Shown here in pieces: positions 9,133 through 16,775 of a stretch of 39,046 nucleotides of DNA. Position numbers and translations under genes: made by a program. Source of the stretch: Methanococcoides methylutens (GTDB lineage Archaea; Halobacteriota; Methanosarcinia; Methanosarcinales; Methanosarcinaceae). The first letter of the stretch is position 1; the number at the start of each line of letters is the position of its first letter. The DNA is taken from positions 1 through 39,046 of the forward strand of contig NZ_JRHO01000015.1 in NCBI RefSeq assembly GCF_000765475.1, read 5' to 3'. The notes below the pieces were generated by a model. That model worked only from the letters and a program-made list of their open reading frames with translations. It was not told where the DNA came from and made no database searches.

Positions 9133-9240
9133 AGGTTCGACCTTCAGAAAGATGCACGCATAATGCAGCTTCTTTTCTACCACCTTCACACCGAAGTGGA
9201 TGAAGGTTATTGTGGAAGACACCAGCATGAGAACATATGA
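9133..9240 (+). pseudogene. dut: 3' fragment of a duplicated dut gene
   Basis: In frame this stretch reads FDLQKDARIMQLLFYHL, then HTEVDEGYCGRHQHENI and a TGA stop, almost identical to the last 35 codons of dut at 7489-7593. An in-frame stop lies at 9121, and sequence upstream of 9130 has no match to dut. It is a dead remnant, the far end of a duplicated MEDS-dut block. Base differences between the copies are mostly synonymous, so the fragment was under selection for a time or the duplication is fairly young. Confidence 0.85.
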
Positions 9241-9270
9241 CATGCCATATAATAGCATCCACGTAAAGGA

Positions 9271-9299
9271 TATGTAATATAATACCTATCTCCTCTAGC
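9271..9299 (+). promoter_or_regulatory. TATA-like box of the ADH synthase gene
   Basis: GTAATATAATAC at about 9273-9284 lies roughly 25 nt before the ATG at 9300. No Shine-Dalgarno is present between them. The spacing suggests a leaderless or nearly leaderless transcript. Confidence 0.4.
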
Positions 9300-10091
9300 A
9301 TGAGCGAAATTGGCAAATCTGTCAGGATGGAGCGTATTTTCGACAGAAATACGGGAAATGCTATAATCATACCAATGGACCATGGAGTCGGTGCAGGACC
9401 TATCAAAGGTCTGATCGACATGCCATCAACTGTTAACAAGGTTGCAGAGGGTGGTGCAAATGCTGTCCTTGGTCACATGGGACTTGCAAAGCACGGACAC
9501 CGTGGCTATGGAAGAGATGTAGGACTTATCATACACCTTTCCGGTTCCACATCACTTGGACCTGATCCAAACCACAAGGTACTTGTTACGACCGTTGAGG
9601 AATCTATAAAAGTAGGCGCTGATGCTGTCTCTGTTCACATCAACGTTGGTGCTGATGATGAAGCAGCAATGCTTCAGGACCTTGGATATATCGCAAAGAA
9701 ATGTGACGAATGGGGAATGCCACTTCTTGCAATGACATACCCAAGAGGTGCAAAGGTCGAATCCGAACTTGACGTGGAATACGTGAAACACGCAGCAAGG
9801 GTTGGTGCAGAACTTGGAGCTGACATCGTCAAGACGAGCTACACCGGCGACCCTGAATCTTTCAAAGAGGTCATTGATGGCTGCCCTGTTCCTGTAGTTA
9901 TTGCAGGCGGTCCACAGATGGATACCGAAAAAGAATTGCTCGAAATGATCTATGATGCACTTCAGGTTGGCTGCAAGGGTGTCGCAATGGGCAGGAACGT
10001 TTTCCAGTCTGACAATCCAACAAGACTTGTCACTCGTATCTCAAAGGTCGTCCATGGCGGAATGACTGCAGACGAGGCTATGGAAGACTAA
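9300..10091 (+). CDS. aroA': 2-amino-3,7-dideoxy-D-threo-hept-6-ulosonate synthase
   Basis: A class I aldolase of the DhnA/FBP-aldolase-like family (MJ0400 type), 263 residues, full length. It makes ADH from L-aspartate semialdehyde and 6-deoxy-5-ketofructose 1-phosphate, the first step of the archaeal route to 3-dehydroquinate and aromatic amino acids. The active-site residues are visible: Asp27 in IPMDHG, Tyr147 in MTYPRG and the Schiff-base Lys178 in [10 protein letters not shown], each offset by six from the MJ0400 residues as I recall them. The second gene of this route (dehydroquinate synthase II) is not in the window. A terminator hairpin follows the stop. Base composition is ordinary, unlike the AT-rich MEDS block before it. 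Confidence 0.93.
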   Translation: MSEIGKSVRMERIFDRNTGNAIIIPMDHGVGAGPIKGLIDMPSTVNKVAEGGANAVLGHMGLAKHGHRGYGRDVGLIIHLSGSTSLGPDPNHKVLVTTVEESIKVGADAVSVHINVGADDEAAMLQDLGYIAKKCDEWGMPLLAMTYPRGAKVESELDVEYVKHAARVGAELGADIVKTSYTGDPESFKEVIDGCPVPVVIAGGPQMDTEKELLEMIYDALQVGCKGVAMGRNVFQSDNPTRLVTRISKVVHGGMTADEAMED

Positions 10092-10106
10092 AATAAGACC
10101 GTTCAC

Positions 10107-10134
10107 ATGCCGGAGATCCCGGCATCCATTTTTT
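10107..10134 (+). terminator. Terminator after ADH synthase
   Basis: Perfect 7-bp stem ATGCCGG/CCGGCAT (10107-10113 and 10119-10125) with loop AGATC, followed by a run of six T from 10129. Confidence 0.75.
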
Positions 10135-10558
10135 AGTTTTAAGTACTTTTTTGTATTAGCCGCTTTGTCCGAAAATAGGGTATTTATCGGTCACGATACG
10201 ATTTTTAAGTCACTTTTTATTTTAGTTGTAGATTAAGCAAATATTGATAAAATATGAGCAAACTCCCGCCAGAATCAGAATTAATTTTTTTCAGCACCTA
10301 TTTGGCAGCTAATAGAGATGTTCGATAATATCTTGAATCTTACCAAGATTTATTAGCTGAGCACTGCTTTTGAATTATTCATTATAATAGTATCTATTTT
10401 GTAAAAACTAATATTTAAGTGTACAATTAAAACAATCATGTATTTATATCAGAAAATATTTCTTTTGTGATAATAATAACACTACCCTGACACAGAAATT
10501 AACATGAAATAATTTGTAAAATTACTGAATCATAATCTAACTAAAGTGGAGGGAAACT
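10135..10558. other. AT-rich intergenic region upstream of the FIST operon
   Basis: About 420 bp without a believable coding frame. A TATA-like TATTTATATC near 10441-10450 could start the FIST operon with a leader of roughly 90 nt. No clear repeats or RNA genes are seen. Confidence 0.4.
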
Positions 10559-11761
10559 ATGCTAAAATTTTCATCCAGCAGTACCGCAGTTGTAAACTCA
10601 AAAAAAGCCATAGCAGAATGCCTTGAAAACGCACTCGTTGATGAAGAGAACACTGATTGCGATCTTGTTGTAATCTATGCCACTGTTGGCCATAATCTGA
10701 ATGATATCTTAGGTGAAGCACACAAAATCGCGCCCAGTGCACAGATTGTGGGTTGTACCTGTTCAGGAATCATTGGTAAAGAAGGACCAAATGAAGCAAT
10801 GCGATGTCTGGCGATCATGACGATAAAAGGCAGGAAAGATGAATATTCCGTAGCCATAAAAGACAATATAACAGGTCAAAATTCGTATGAGGTCGGTGCC
10901 CAATTGGCCAAGGACCTGAAAAGCAAAAATTCAAACGTCAACATGATCCATTTTTTGGCATCAGGCATTGATATTGCTGCCGACAAAGCGCTGGAAGGCA
11001 TCGAGTCAGTTTTTGGTCGAGATGTTCCAATATTTGGAGCTACCTCTTCTGATAATATGAAAGCCATGAACAGCTTCCAGTTCGTTGGCGACCAGATATT
11101 TGAAAAAGCTGCATTAGCAATTGGTTTTGCAGACCCTACACTCGAGGTAATAACACAAGCTTCCCATGGTTTCGCAATCATGGAAATGCCTTTTGAAGTT
11201 ACACGCTCTGAGTCGAACCGTGTGTACGAGCTGAATGGGAAGCCAGCCTGGGAATGCCTGACAGAGAATCTTGGACTACCCGAGACAGCACAACTTGAGG
11301 ATACGATCCCAATTGGAGCACTTGCAGAGGAACTACCAAAGAACTTACATGAAGAGTATGGCAACACCCACATCCTTCGTGTGATAGCAAAGAAAGGAAC
11401 GGATGGTAGCATCTACATGCCTGTTGAGTGTCCCAAAGGCACAAAACTCCACTTCACCAAGAGGGATGAAGATCTAATATTTGATGGTCTTGATCAGATG
11501 GTTGGACAGATCGTAGAAAAATGCAACGGTCGTAAACCTGTCGCCGTTTTCCATGCGGACTGTGTCGCAAGAGGAAGAGGAATGTTAAACCGTGTCCTTA
11601 AAGATGAAATTGTAGCCAGGATGCAGTATCCTCTATGTAACGATGAGGATGTACCATGGCTGGGAATGTACGGACTGGGCGAGTTTGCAAGATTAGGAGG
11701 GCGAGACCAATTCCATAACTATACAACAGCCCTGTATGTCATTGTCAAATGCAACGAATAA
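10559..11761 (+). CDS. FIST-domain sensory protein
   Basis: The 400-residue soluble protein has the ribosome site GTGGAGGG 6 nt before its ATG. The N-terminal half matches the FIST N domain: ATVGHNLNDILGEAHKIAPSAQIVGCTCSGIIG, then PIFGATSSDN. The C-terminal half matches FIST C (VYELNGKPAWECL... NGRKPVAVFHADCVARGRGMLN... GLGEFARLGGRDQFHNYTTALYVIV). FIST is a predicted ligand-binding sensory domain, perhaps for amino acids, usually linked to signal transduction; no signal peptide means a cytoplasmic site. It heads a three-gene set with two kinases downstream, so it probably supplies the input signal for them. The ligand is not evident. Confidence 0.88.
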   Translation: MLKFSSSSTAVVNSKKAIAECLENALVDEENTDCDLVVIYATVGHNLNDILGEAHKIAPSAQIVGCTCSGIIGKEGPNEAMRCLAIMTIKGRKDEYSVAIKDNITGQNSYEVGAQLAKDLKSKNSNVNMIHFLASGIDIAADKALEGIESVFGRDVPIFGATSSDNMKAMNSFQFVGDQIFEKAALAIGFADPTLEVITQASHGFAIMEMPFEVTRSESNRVYELNGKPAWECLTENLGLPETAQLEDTIPIGALAEELPKNLHEEYGNTHILRVIAKKGTDGSIYMPVECPKGTKLHFTKRDEDLIFDGLDQMVGQIVEKCNGRKPVAVFHADCVARGRGMLNRVLKDEIVARMQYPLCNDEDVPWLGMYGLGEFARLGGRDQFHNYTTALYVIVKCNE

Positions 11762-11820
11762 TGTGGCCCTCAGTGTATTCGTACCAAACACCTCGCAACA
11801 TGAATGAATAAAGGTAGAAA

Positions 11821-13956
11821 ATGATCATGAATGGTGAGACCTTGAACTATGATGAGCTTAAAGCCAGGTATAATAAGCTACAGAAGCAGGTAAGCCGTTT
11901 TTCTGCGATTGAGCAGAAGCTTGTCAATACGGGAGATCTCCTTGATCAGGAGCTGGGTCGCTTTAAGTCGATCCAGTCATACAACAAGAAAGCCATTCGG
12001 AGTAAAGATCTGCATGACCTTTTATTGATAACGGTAGAATCCATAGTTGAAGTTTTTGAGGTTGAATGTGGTGCATTCTTCACTTACGACATGGCTAATA
12101 ATCGTTTAACGCTTGTGGAGGATTATGGTTTTGATGAAAAATATCCATTGGTCATGGACTGGATGGTTTCCGATGACATTGTGAACGCAAGAGAAGCCGT
12201 CTTTATCGAGGATTCCAGCCCAACAAATCCCTGGGAATCGCTTGGATTATGCCAGGTTATTTACGCCCCATATTACAAGGATGGAGATCTGCAGGGATTT
12301 GTTCTGGGAGGACGATCCATAAAAAAGAAGGAGTTCTATGACAAAATCGATGAAGAGCTCAGACCGTCTTTCATGGTGTTCACTCACCAGATGAGCGCAT
12401 TGCTGCACAATATTGAGTCACGGGAAATTATCCGACAAAATATAGCAGAACTGACAAGTACCAACAACCAGCTCCAACAAGAGATCACACAACGTAAGCA
12501 AGCAGAGTACCGCATCAAAAAGATGAACGAATGTTTCTTAAGCTTCGGGACTGATCCATTAGAGAACATCAATTACCTTACAGCCCTTTTCGGAGAAATG
12601 ATGGGAGCTAACTGTGCATTCTACAACCGATTAGATGAGGGTTTGCTCTGTTCATGGGGACAGTGGAATACACCAACTGATTACAAACCCGTTGATGAGC
12701 CAGAAGGACATCTTTGCTATGATGTGATCCAGCGTGCACAAGATCGCTTGATGGTAATCCGGAACCTTTACGAAACAGCATATGCACACACAGACCCAAA
12801 TGTAATCCCATATGGGTTAAAGACCTATGTAGGAACAGGGGTTAAGCTTGGAACAAACTGCGTTGGCTCCCTATGTTGTGTGTTCCAGAACGATTTTGTA
12901 CCCACAAAAGAAGATAAATGGATGATAGGGGTGATTGCTACGGCAATAGCCGTGGAAGAAAAACGAAAGTGGGTACAAGAAGAATTACTTAATTCTGAGA
13001 ACAAGTACCGCATGATCTTTGAGCATTCTCCGGTAGGAATTTTCCATTATGACCAAAATGGAGTAATTACCCATTCTAATGATAGTTTTGCAAAGATCAT
13101 TGGAGCACCTGCAGAAAAGATAATCGGATATAATATACTGAAGTCACCGGAAAATGTTCAAGTGTCTAAGGTCGTTAGAGAAACACTTTCTAAAAGACCA
13201 GGACATTATGAAGGAGAGTATAGATCAGTCATCGGTGGCAAACATACAATGATCAAAGCTGAAGCTAACCCAATTTTCTCGAAGAACGAATCTTCGCTGG
13301 GAGGCATCTGCGTTGTAGAAGATGTTACCGAACGCAAACAAGCAGAAGAAGTTCAGAAAAAGGATACCTTGTTAAAAGAGATCCATCATCGGGTGAAAAA
13401 TAACCTTCAAATCATTTCCAGTTTGCTCAACCTTCAATCTCGAAACTTCAGTGATGAAAAAGTAATCGATGCATTCAAGGAGAGTCAGAACCGCGTCCGA
13501 TCAATGGCCATTGCCCATCAGAAACTGTACCAATCAAAGGATCTGGCAAGTATAAATGTTGGGGATTACATCAAAAATTTGACGAACTACCTTTTCCAGA
13601 CATACAGGATAGGCAACCGTGCAGCCAAATTGAAACTGGACGTTGATAACATAAACATGGGAATAGAGAGAACTATCCCCCTTGGATTGATCATCAATGA
13701 AATTGTTTCAAATTCCTTAAAGTATGCTTATCAGGAAGAGCAAGAAGGCGACATCAATATTGAATTCCATCTTGAAAACAAGATGTTTACACTTATTATC
13801 AGCGACACTGGGACAGGTATTCCTAAAGAGCTGGACTATAGGAATTCACATTCATTAGGTTTGCAACTGGTAACAACACTTGTAAAACAAATTCGTGGTG
13901 AAATAGAGCTTGATCGAAGCGAGGGTACTAAATTCGTGATAACTTTTGAGGAATAA
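11821..13956 (+). CDS. GAF-GAF-PAS sensor kinase of the HisKA_2 type
   Basis: A soluble protein of 711 residues. Parts in order: short N-terminal coiled coil (8-50), GAF-like domain (about 55-200), coiled-coil linker (200-235), second GAF-like domain (about 238-382; SLCCVFQNDFVPTKED), PAS with PAC (about 392-508), then a HisKA_2 dimerisation/phosphotransfer segment LLKEIHHRVKNNLQIISSLLNLQS with His522/His523, and an ATPase domain with NEIVSNSLKYA (626-636) and DTGTGIP (662-668). HisKA_2 kinases usually signal to response regulators lacking DNA-binding domains. The REC-kinase hybrid 22 bp downstream is the natural partner. The start could also be Met3; AGGTAG lies before the first ATG. Confidence 0.9.
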   Translation: MIMNGETLNYDELKARYNKLQKQVSRFSAIEQKLVNTGDLLDQELGRFKSIQSYNKKAIRSKDLHDLLLITVESIVEVFEVECGAFFTYDMANNRLTLVEDYGFDEKYPLVMDWMVSDDIVNAREAVFIEDSSPTNPWESLGLCQVIYAPYYKDGDLQGFVLGGRSIKKKEFYDKIDEELRPSFMVFTHQMSALLHNIESREIIRQNIAELTSTNNQLQQEITQRKQAEYRIKKMNECFLSFGTDPLENINYLTALFGEMMGANCAFYNRLDEGLLCSWGQWNTPTDYKPVDEPEGHLCYDVIQRAQDRLMVIRNLYETAYAHTDPNVIPYGLKTYVGTGVKLGTNCVGSLCCVFQNDFVPTKEDKWMIGVIATAIAVEEKRKWVQEELLNSENKYRMIFEHSPVGIFHYDQNGVITHSNDSFAKIIGAPAEKIIGYNILKSPENVQVSKVVRETLSKRPGHYEGEYRSVIGGKHTMIKAEANPIFSKNESSLGGICVVEDVTERKQAEEVQKKDTLLKEIHHRVKNNLQIISSLLNLQSRNFSDEKVIDAFKESQNRVRSMAIAHQKLYQSKDLASINVGDYIKNLTNYLFQTYRIGNRAAKLKLDVDNINMGIERTIPLGLIINEIVSNSLKYAYQEEQEGDINIEFHLENKMFTLIISDTGTGIPKELDYRNSHSLGLQLVTTLVKQIRGEIELDRSEGTKFVITFEE

Positions 13957-13978
13957 GTAAGGAGTTGGGGGAGCTTTA

Positions 13979-15841
13979 ATGACAAGACAAAAAATATTAG
14001 TTATAGAGGATGAACTCATTACAGCCCTGGACATAAAGAACACGTTGGAATATTTCGGATATTCAGTCCCTTTCACTTTTGCATCCGGGGAAGAAGCTAT
14101 TGAAAAAATAGAAGAGATTTGTCCGGATCTGGTGCTGATGGATATTATGCTGGATGGGGATATGGACGGTGTCCAAGTAGCTGAACATATACAGACACGA
14201 TATGACATTCCAGTTGTCTACCTTACCGCTTATGCCGATGACAATACCTTGCAGCGAGCAAAGATAACAGGACCTTTTGGTTACATACTCAAGCCTTTTG
14301 AAGAGAAGGAATTATACACAATTATAGAGATAGCCCTTTACAGGCATGAAATGGAGAATAAATTGAAAGAAAGGGAAGAAAAGTATTCCGCTCTTGTCGA
14401 AAATGGAAATGATGGAATTATTATTATCCAGAATTTCATGATTAAATATGCAAATCCGAAAATGCTGGATATAATTAAATATTCCTTTGATGAAACAAAC
14501 GAAATACCTTTTATGAATTTGATCTCGCCCGAGCATACCGATCTACTAAAAAGGAGATATGTAAAGAGACTGGAAGAAGCCATTAAGCCGGATTATGAGA
14601 TAGATATCCTGTCAAACGATGGAAAAAAGATACCTGTTGAGATCAATGCATCTACCATCCAATACAAAGGTAAACCGGCAGATATGGTAATCATAAGAGA
14701 TATCACAGAGAGAAAAAAAGCAACTGATGCTTTGATGGAATCAGAAAAAAAATATCGTGAGTTGGCTGAAAATATTGAAGAAATGGTATACTGTATTGAC
14801 CCTAAAACCTTTGCAACAACATTTACTAATCCGGCTGTTGAGAAAATTTTCGGATATACTATTGAAGAATGGTACAGTAATCTGAATTTATGGAAATTTA
14901 CCATTCACTCTAAAGATAGAGAGAAGGTCCTTTTAGAATATGAAGAAATGCAGACAAATCTTGAAAATGGTGTTTTAGAATACCGTATAAGAAGAAAGGA
15001 CGGAACAATAAGGTGGGTAGAAAATCACATTGCATGGATAATAGACAAAGAAAGAAACACTGTTTCAATTAATGGTGTTATGCATGACGTGACTGAACGT
15101 AAAGAAGCCGAAATTGCATTAATGAATGCAAAAATTACTGCTGAGTCTGCCAATAAAGCAAAGAGTGAGTTTCTTGCAAATGTAAGCCATGAATTGAGAA
15201 CACCCCTTAATTCGATCATTGGTTTTTCAGATTTCCTTCTCCATTATGACGAATATTTGCTCAATGATAAGCAAATAAGATACATAACTAATATATCTAA
15301 AAGTGGTAACCATTTACTAAGCCTTATCAATGATATTCTGGACCTTTCAAAAATAGAGGCTGATAAAGCGGAGCTTCAGAATGAAAAATTTATAGTTTTA
15401 GATATATTGAATGATGTAATATCAATTGTTTCTCCTCTTGCAGAAAAAAAGAATATCTGCCTGAACACAAGTATCGAAGCTGATTATCTTTGCATTAATG
15501 CTGATAAGATAAAATTAAAACAGGTTATTTTTAATCTCTTATCTAATGCTATAAAGTTCACCCCTGATGGTGGTTCAATAATGATTAGGGTGGAAAAGAG
15601 CACTAAATGCTTGATCATCAAAGTCAAAGATACAGGAATTGGCATTTCAAAAGATTATCATGAAACAATCTTTGAGCCATTTACACAAGTTGATTCTTCG
15701 AGCAGTAGATTACATGAAGGTAATGGCCTCGGCCTTGCCCTTGTGAAAAAAATCGTTGAAATGCATAATGGTGAAGTCTTATTAAAAAGTGAACTAAGTG
15801 AAGGAACTACAATAGGATTTAGCATTCCAACCGATTTATAA
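13979..15841 (+). CDS. REC-PAS-PAS-histidine kinase hybrid
   Basis: The protein has 620 residues and no membrane segments. An N-terminal receiver domain (1-118) has the phosphoacceptor Asp55 in VLMDIML, acidic pair Glu10-Asp11, Thr83 and Lys105. Two PAS/PAC units follow (about 130-247 and 255-375), then HisKA with His404 in NVSHELRTPLN and an ATPase domain with Asn523, DTGIGIS (551-557) and NGLGLALVKK (582-591). This layout fits a phosphorelay in which the HisKA_2 kinase upstream phosphorylates Asp55 and so tunes this kinase; that is inference from order. GGAGTTGGGGGAG precedes the ATG. The last 235 residues closely match the MEDS kinase at 4004-6118, so they share a recent ancestor. Confidence 0.9.
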   Translation: MTRQKILVIEDELITALDIKNTLEYFGYSVPFTFASGEEAIEKIEEICPDLVLMDIMLDGDMDGVQVAEHIQTRYDIPVVYLTAYADDNTLQRAKITGPFGYILKPFEEKELYTIIEIALYRHEMENKLKEREEKYSALVENGNDGIIIIQNFMIKYANPKMLDIIKYSFDETNEIPFMNLISPEHTDLLKRRYVKRLEEAIKPDYEIDILSNDGKKIPVEINASTIQYKGKPADMVIIRDITERKKATDALMESEKKYRELAENIEEMVYCIDPKTFATTFTNPAVEKIFGYTIEEWYSNLNLWKFTIHSKDREKVLLEYEEMQTNLENGVLEYRIRRKDGTIRWVENHIAWIIDKERNTVSINGVMHDVTERKEAEIALMNAKITAESANKAKSEFLANVSHELRTPLNSIIGFSDFLLHYDEYLLNDKQIRYITNISKSGNHLLSLINDILDLSKIEADKAELQNEKFIVLDILNDVISIVSPLAEKKNICLNTSIEADYLCINADKIKLKQVIFNLLSNAIKFTPDGGSIMIRVEKSTKCLIIKVKDTGIGISKDYHETIFEPFTQVDSSSSRLHEGNGLGLALVKKIVEMHNGEVLLKSELSEGTTIGFSIPTDL

Positions 15842-15993
15842 AATTCGTTTCCTTTTTTAAAATATATTAATTACCTCAATAGAATAAAAAATATGCAATA
15901 CATCCCAACTTTGATAGTTTTTGCTTTTTCCGAAAAGAATGTGTTTCTTTAGAATAAGCATCAAAAATATCAATCTTTAGAAATAAGAATCAT

Positions 15994-16065
15994 AGCAAGA
16001 TCGGTGATGGAATAACCAACAAAATCAGTTAGTAGTGGTGGTACAATATGATTTACGATCTTGCT
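15994..16065 (-). ncRNA. Structured small RNA, copy 1 (undescribed candidate)
   Basis: Read on the minus strand, a 10-bp outer stem (AGCAAGATCG with CGATCTTGCT) closes the element. Inside, AAATCA/TGATTT forms a hairpin whose loop carries ACCACCACTACTA. A single-stranded part, TTGGTTATTCCATCAC, lies between the inner and outer stems on the 3' side. A BRE-TATA promoter sits upstream with the TATA centre about 29 bp from the stem, and a T-rich stretch follows. A second copy is at 16267-16344. No open frame is supported. The function is unknown; the C-rich loop could pair with G-rich ribosome binding sites. Confidence 0.7.
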
Positions 16066-16088
16066 TAACTAATACAATATATTAATAA

Positions 16089-16107
16089 CTATATATAAGT
16101 TTCGAAA
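16089..16107 (-). promoter_or_regulatory. BRE-TATA promoter of small RNA copy 1
   Basis: On the minus strand, TTTCGAAACTTATATATAG combines an A/G-rich BRE (CGAAA) with a TATA box. The TATA centre is about 29 bp upstream of the RNA stem, the expected archaeal spacing. Confidence 0.65.
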
Positions 16108-16266
16108 TTGTTTTTTGTTTTGTATGTAAAAAATAAATGCAAATACCTAGAATAATCGATGCGACATCCCATTGATCGATAAATAAAAAAAATATAAAAA
16201 TAAGCAGTTTGAAAAATAAAAGTTCAAAGCTGGAAGCTTTAGGAATAACTAAAAATGAAGAATAAT

Positions 16267-16344
16267 AGCAAGACCGTGATGGAATGACCAATAAAAAATC
16301 AGTTTGTGGTGGTGGTGGTACGATATGATTTTTTCGGTCTTGCC
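16267..16344 (-). ncRNA. Structured small RNA, copy 2 (undescribed candidate)
   Basis: Same design as copy 1. The outer stem is GCAAGACCG with CGGTCTTGC, the inner stem is a perfect 9 bp AAAAAATCA/TGATTTTTT, and the loop holds ACCACCACCACCAC. The 3' single strand is TTGGTCATTCCATCA. Relative to copy 1 an A-T pair in the outer stem has become G-C on both strands, a compensatory change that supports pairing. A TATA box lies 29 bp upstream on the minus strand and a T-rich run follows. The copies share about 110 bp including promoters. Confidence 0.7.
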
Positions 16345-16367
16345 TAAATAATAATATGCATCAGTAA

Positions 16368-16377
16368 CTATATAAAG
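16368..16377 (-). promoter_or_regulatory. TATA box of small RNA copy 2
   Basis: CTTTATATAG on the minus strand, centred about 29 bp upstream of the outer stem of copy 2, the same distance as in copy 1. Confidence 0.65.
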
Positions 16378-16380
16378 ATG

Positions 16381-16775
16381 TTGCTGATTATTATCATTAT
16401 TATGAGGTCTGTGTATTGAACATACTTTTTTGAAACTCAGCACCAACATAAGCAAATGAAAAGAAATTACCAAATTATTTTACTACACACATGAATATGA
16501 TCTTTGACAGGACAAACAAATAAACAAATTCGTTTATAAATAAATTTCAGATATCAAAAGCTAAAGTCAATATATTTATGATGAAATGGTTCCTTACAGA
16601 CACAAATTTATATGTGGAAAGTGCGTTAATCAGAAATATAAACCAGCCAACATATTGAAAAATATAAAAATGAACTCGGGTTTCAGATATTCCCATTACA
16701 TAAAGGCAGGAAATATCGATAATATAGCATATTATAATCCCCAACAATATGATCGCGGAATTATGAGGATCTATC
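16381..16775. other. AT-rich intergenic region upstream of glyS
   Basis: About 395 bp with only weak chance frames on both strands. A TATA-like CATATTATAATCC at about 16729-16741 is a plausible start for glyS transcription. Nothing else is recognised. Confidence 0.4.

Noticed and set aside
16082-16291. 69-residue frame on the minus strand between the small RNAs
   Set aside because: Low-complexity AT-rich sequence with no ribosome site; it overlaps both structured elements, and the pairing pattern explains the conservation better.
15994-16344. Plus-strand C/D box RNA reading of the twin elements (GTGATGG as box C)
   Set aside because: No good D box (CTGA) is placed near the 3' end on that strand, and TATA boxes at correct spacing exist only for the minus strand.
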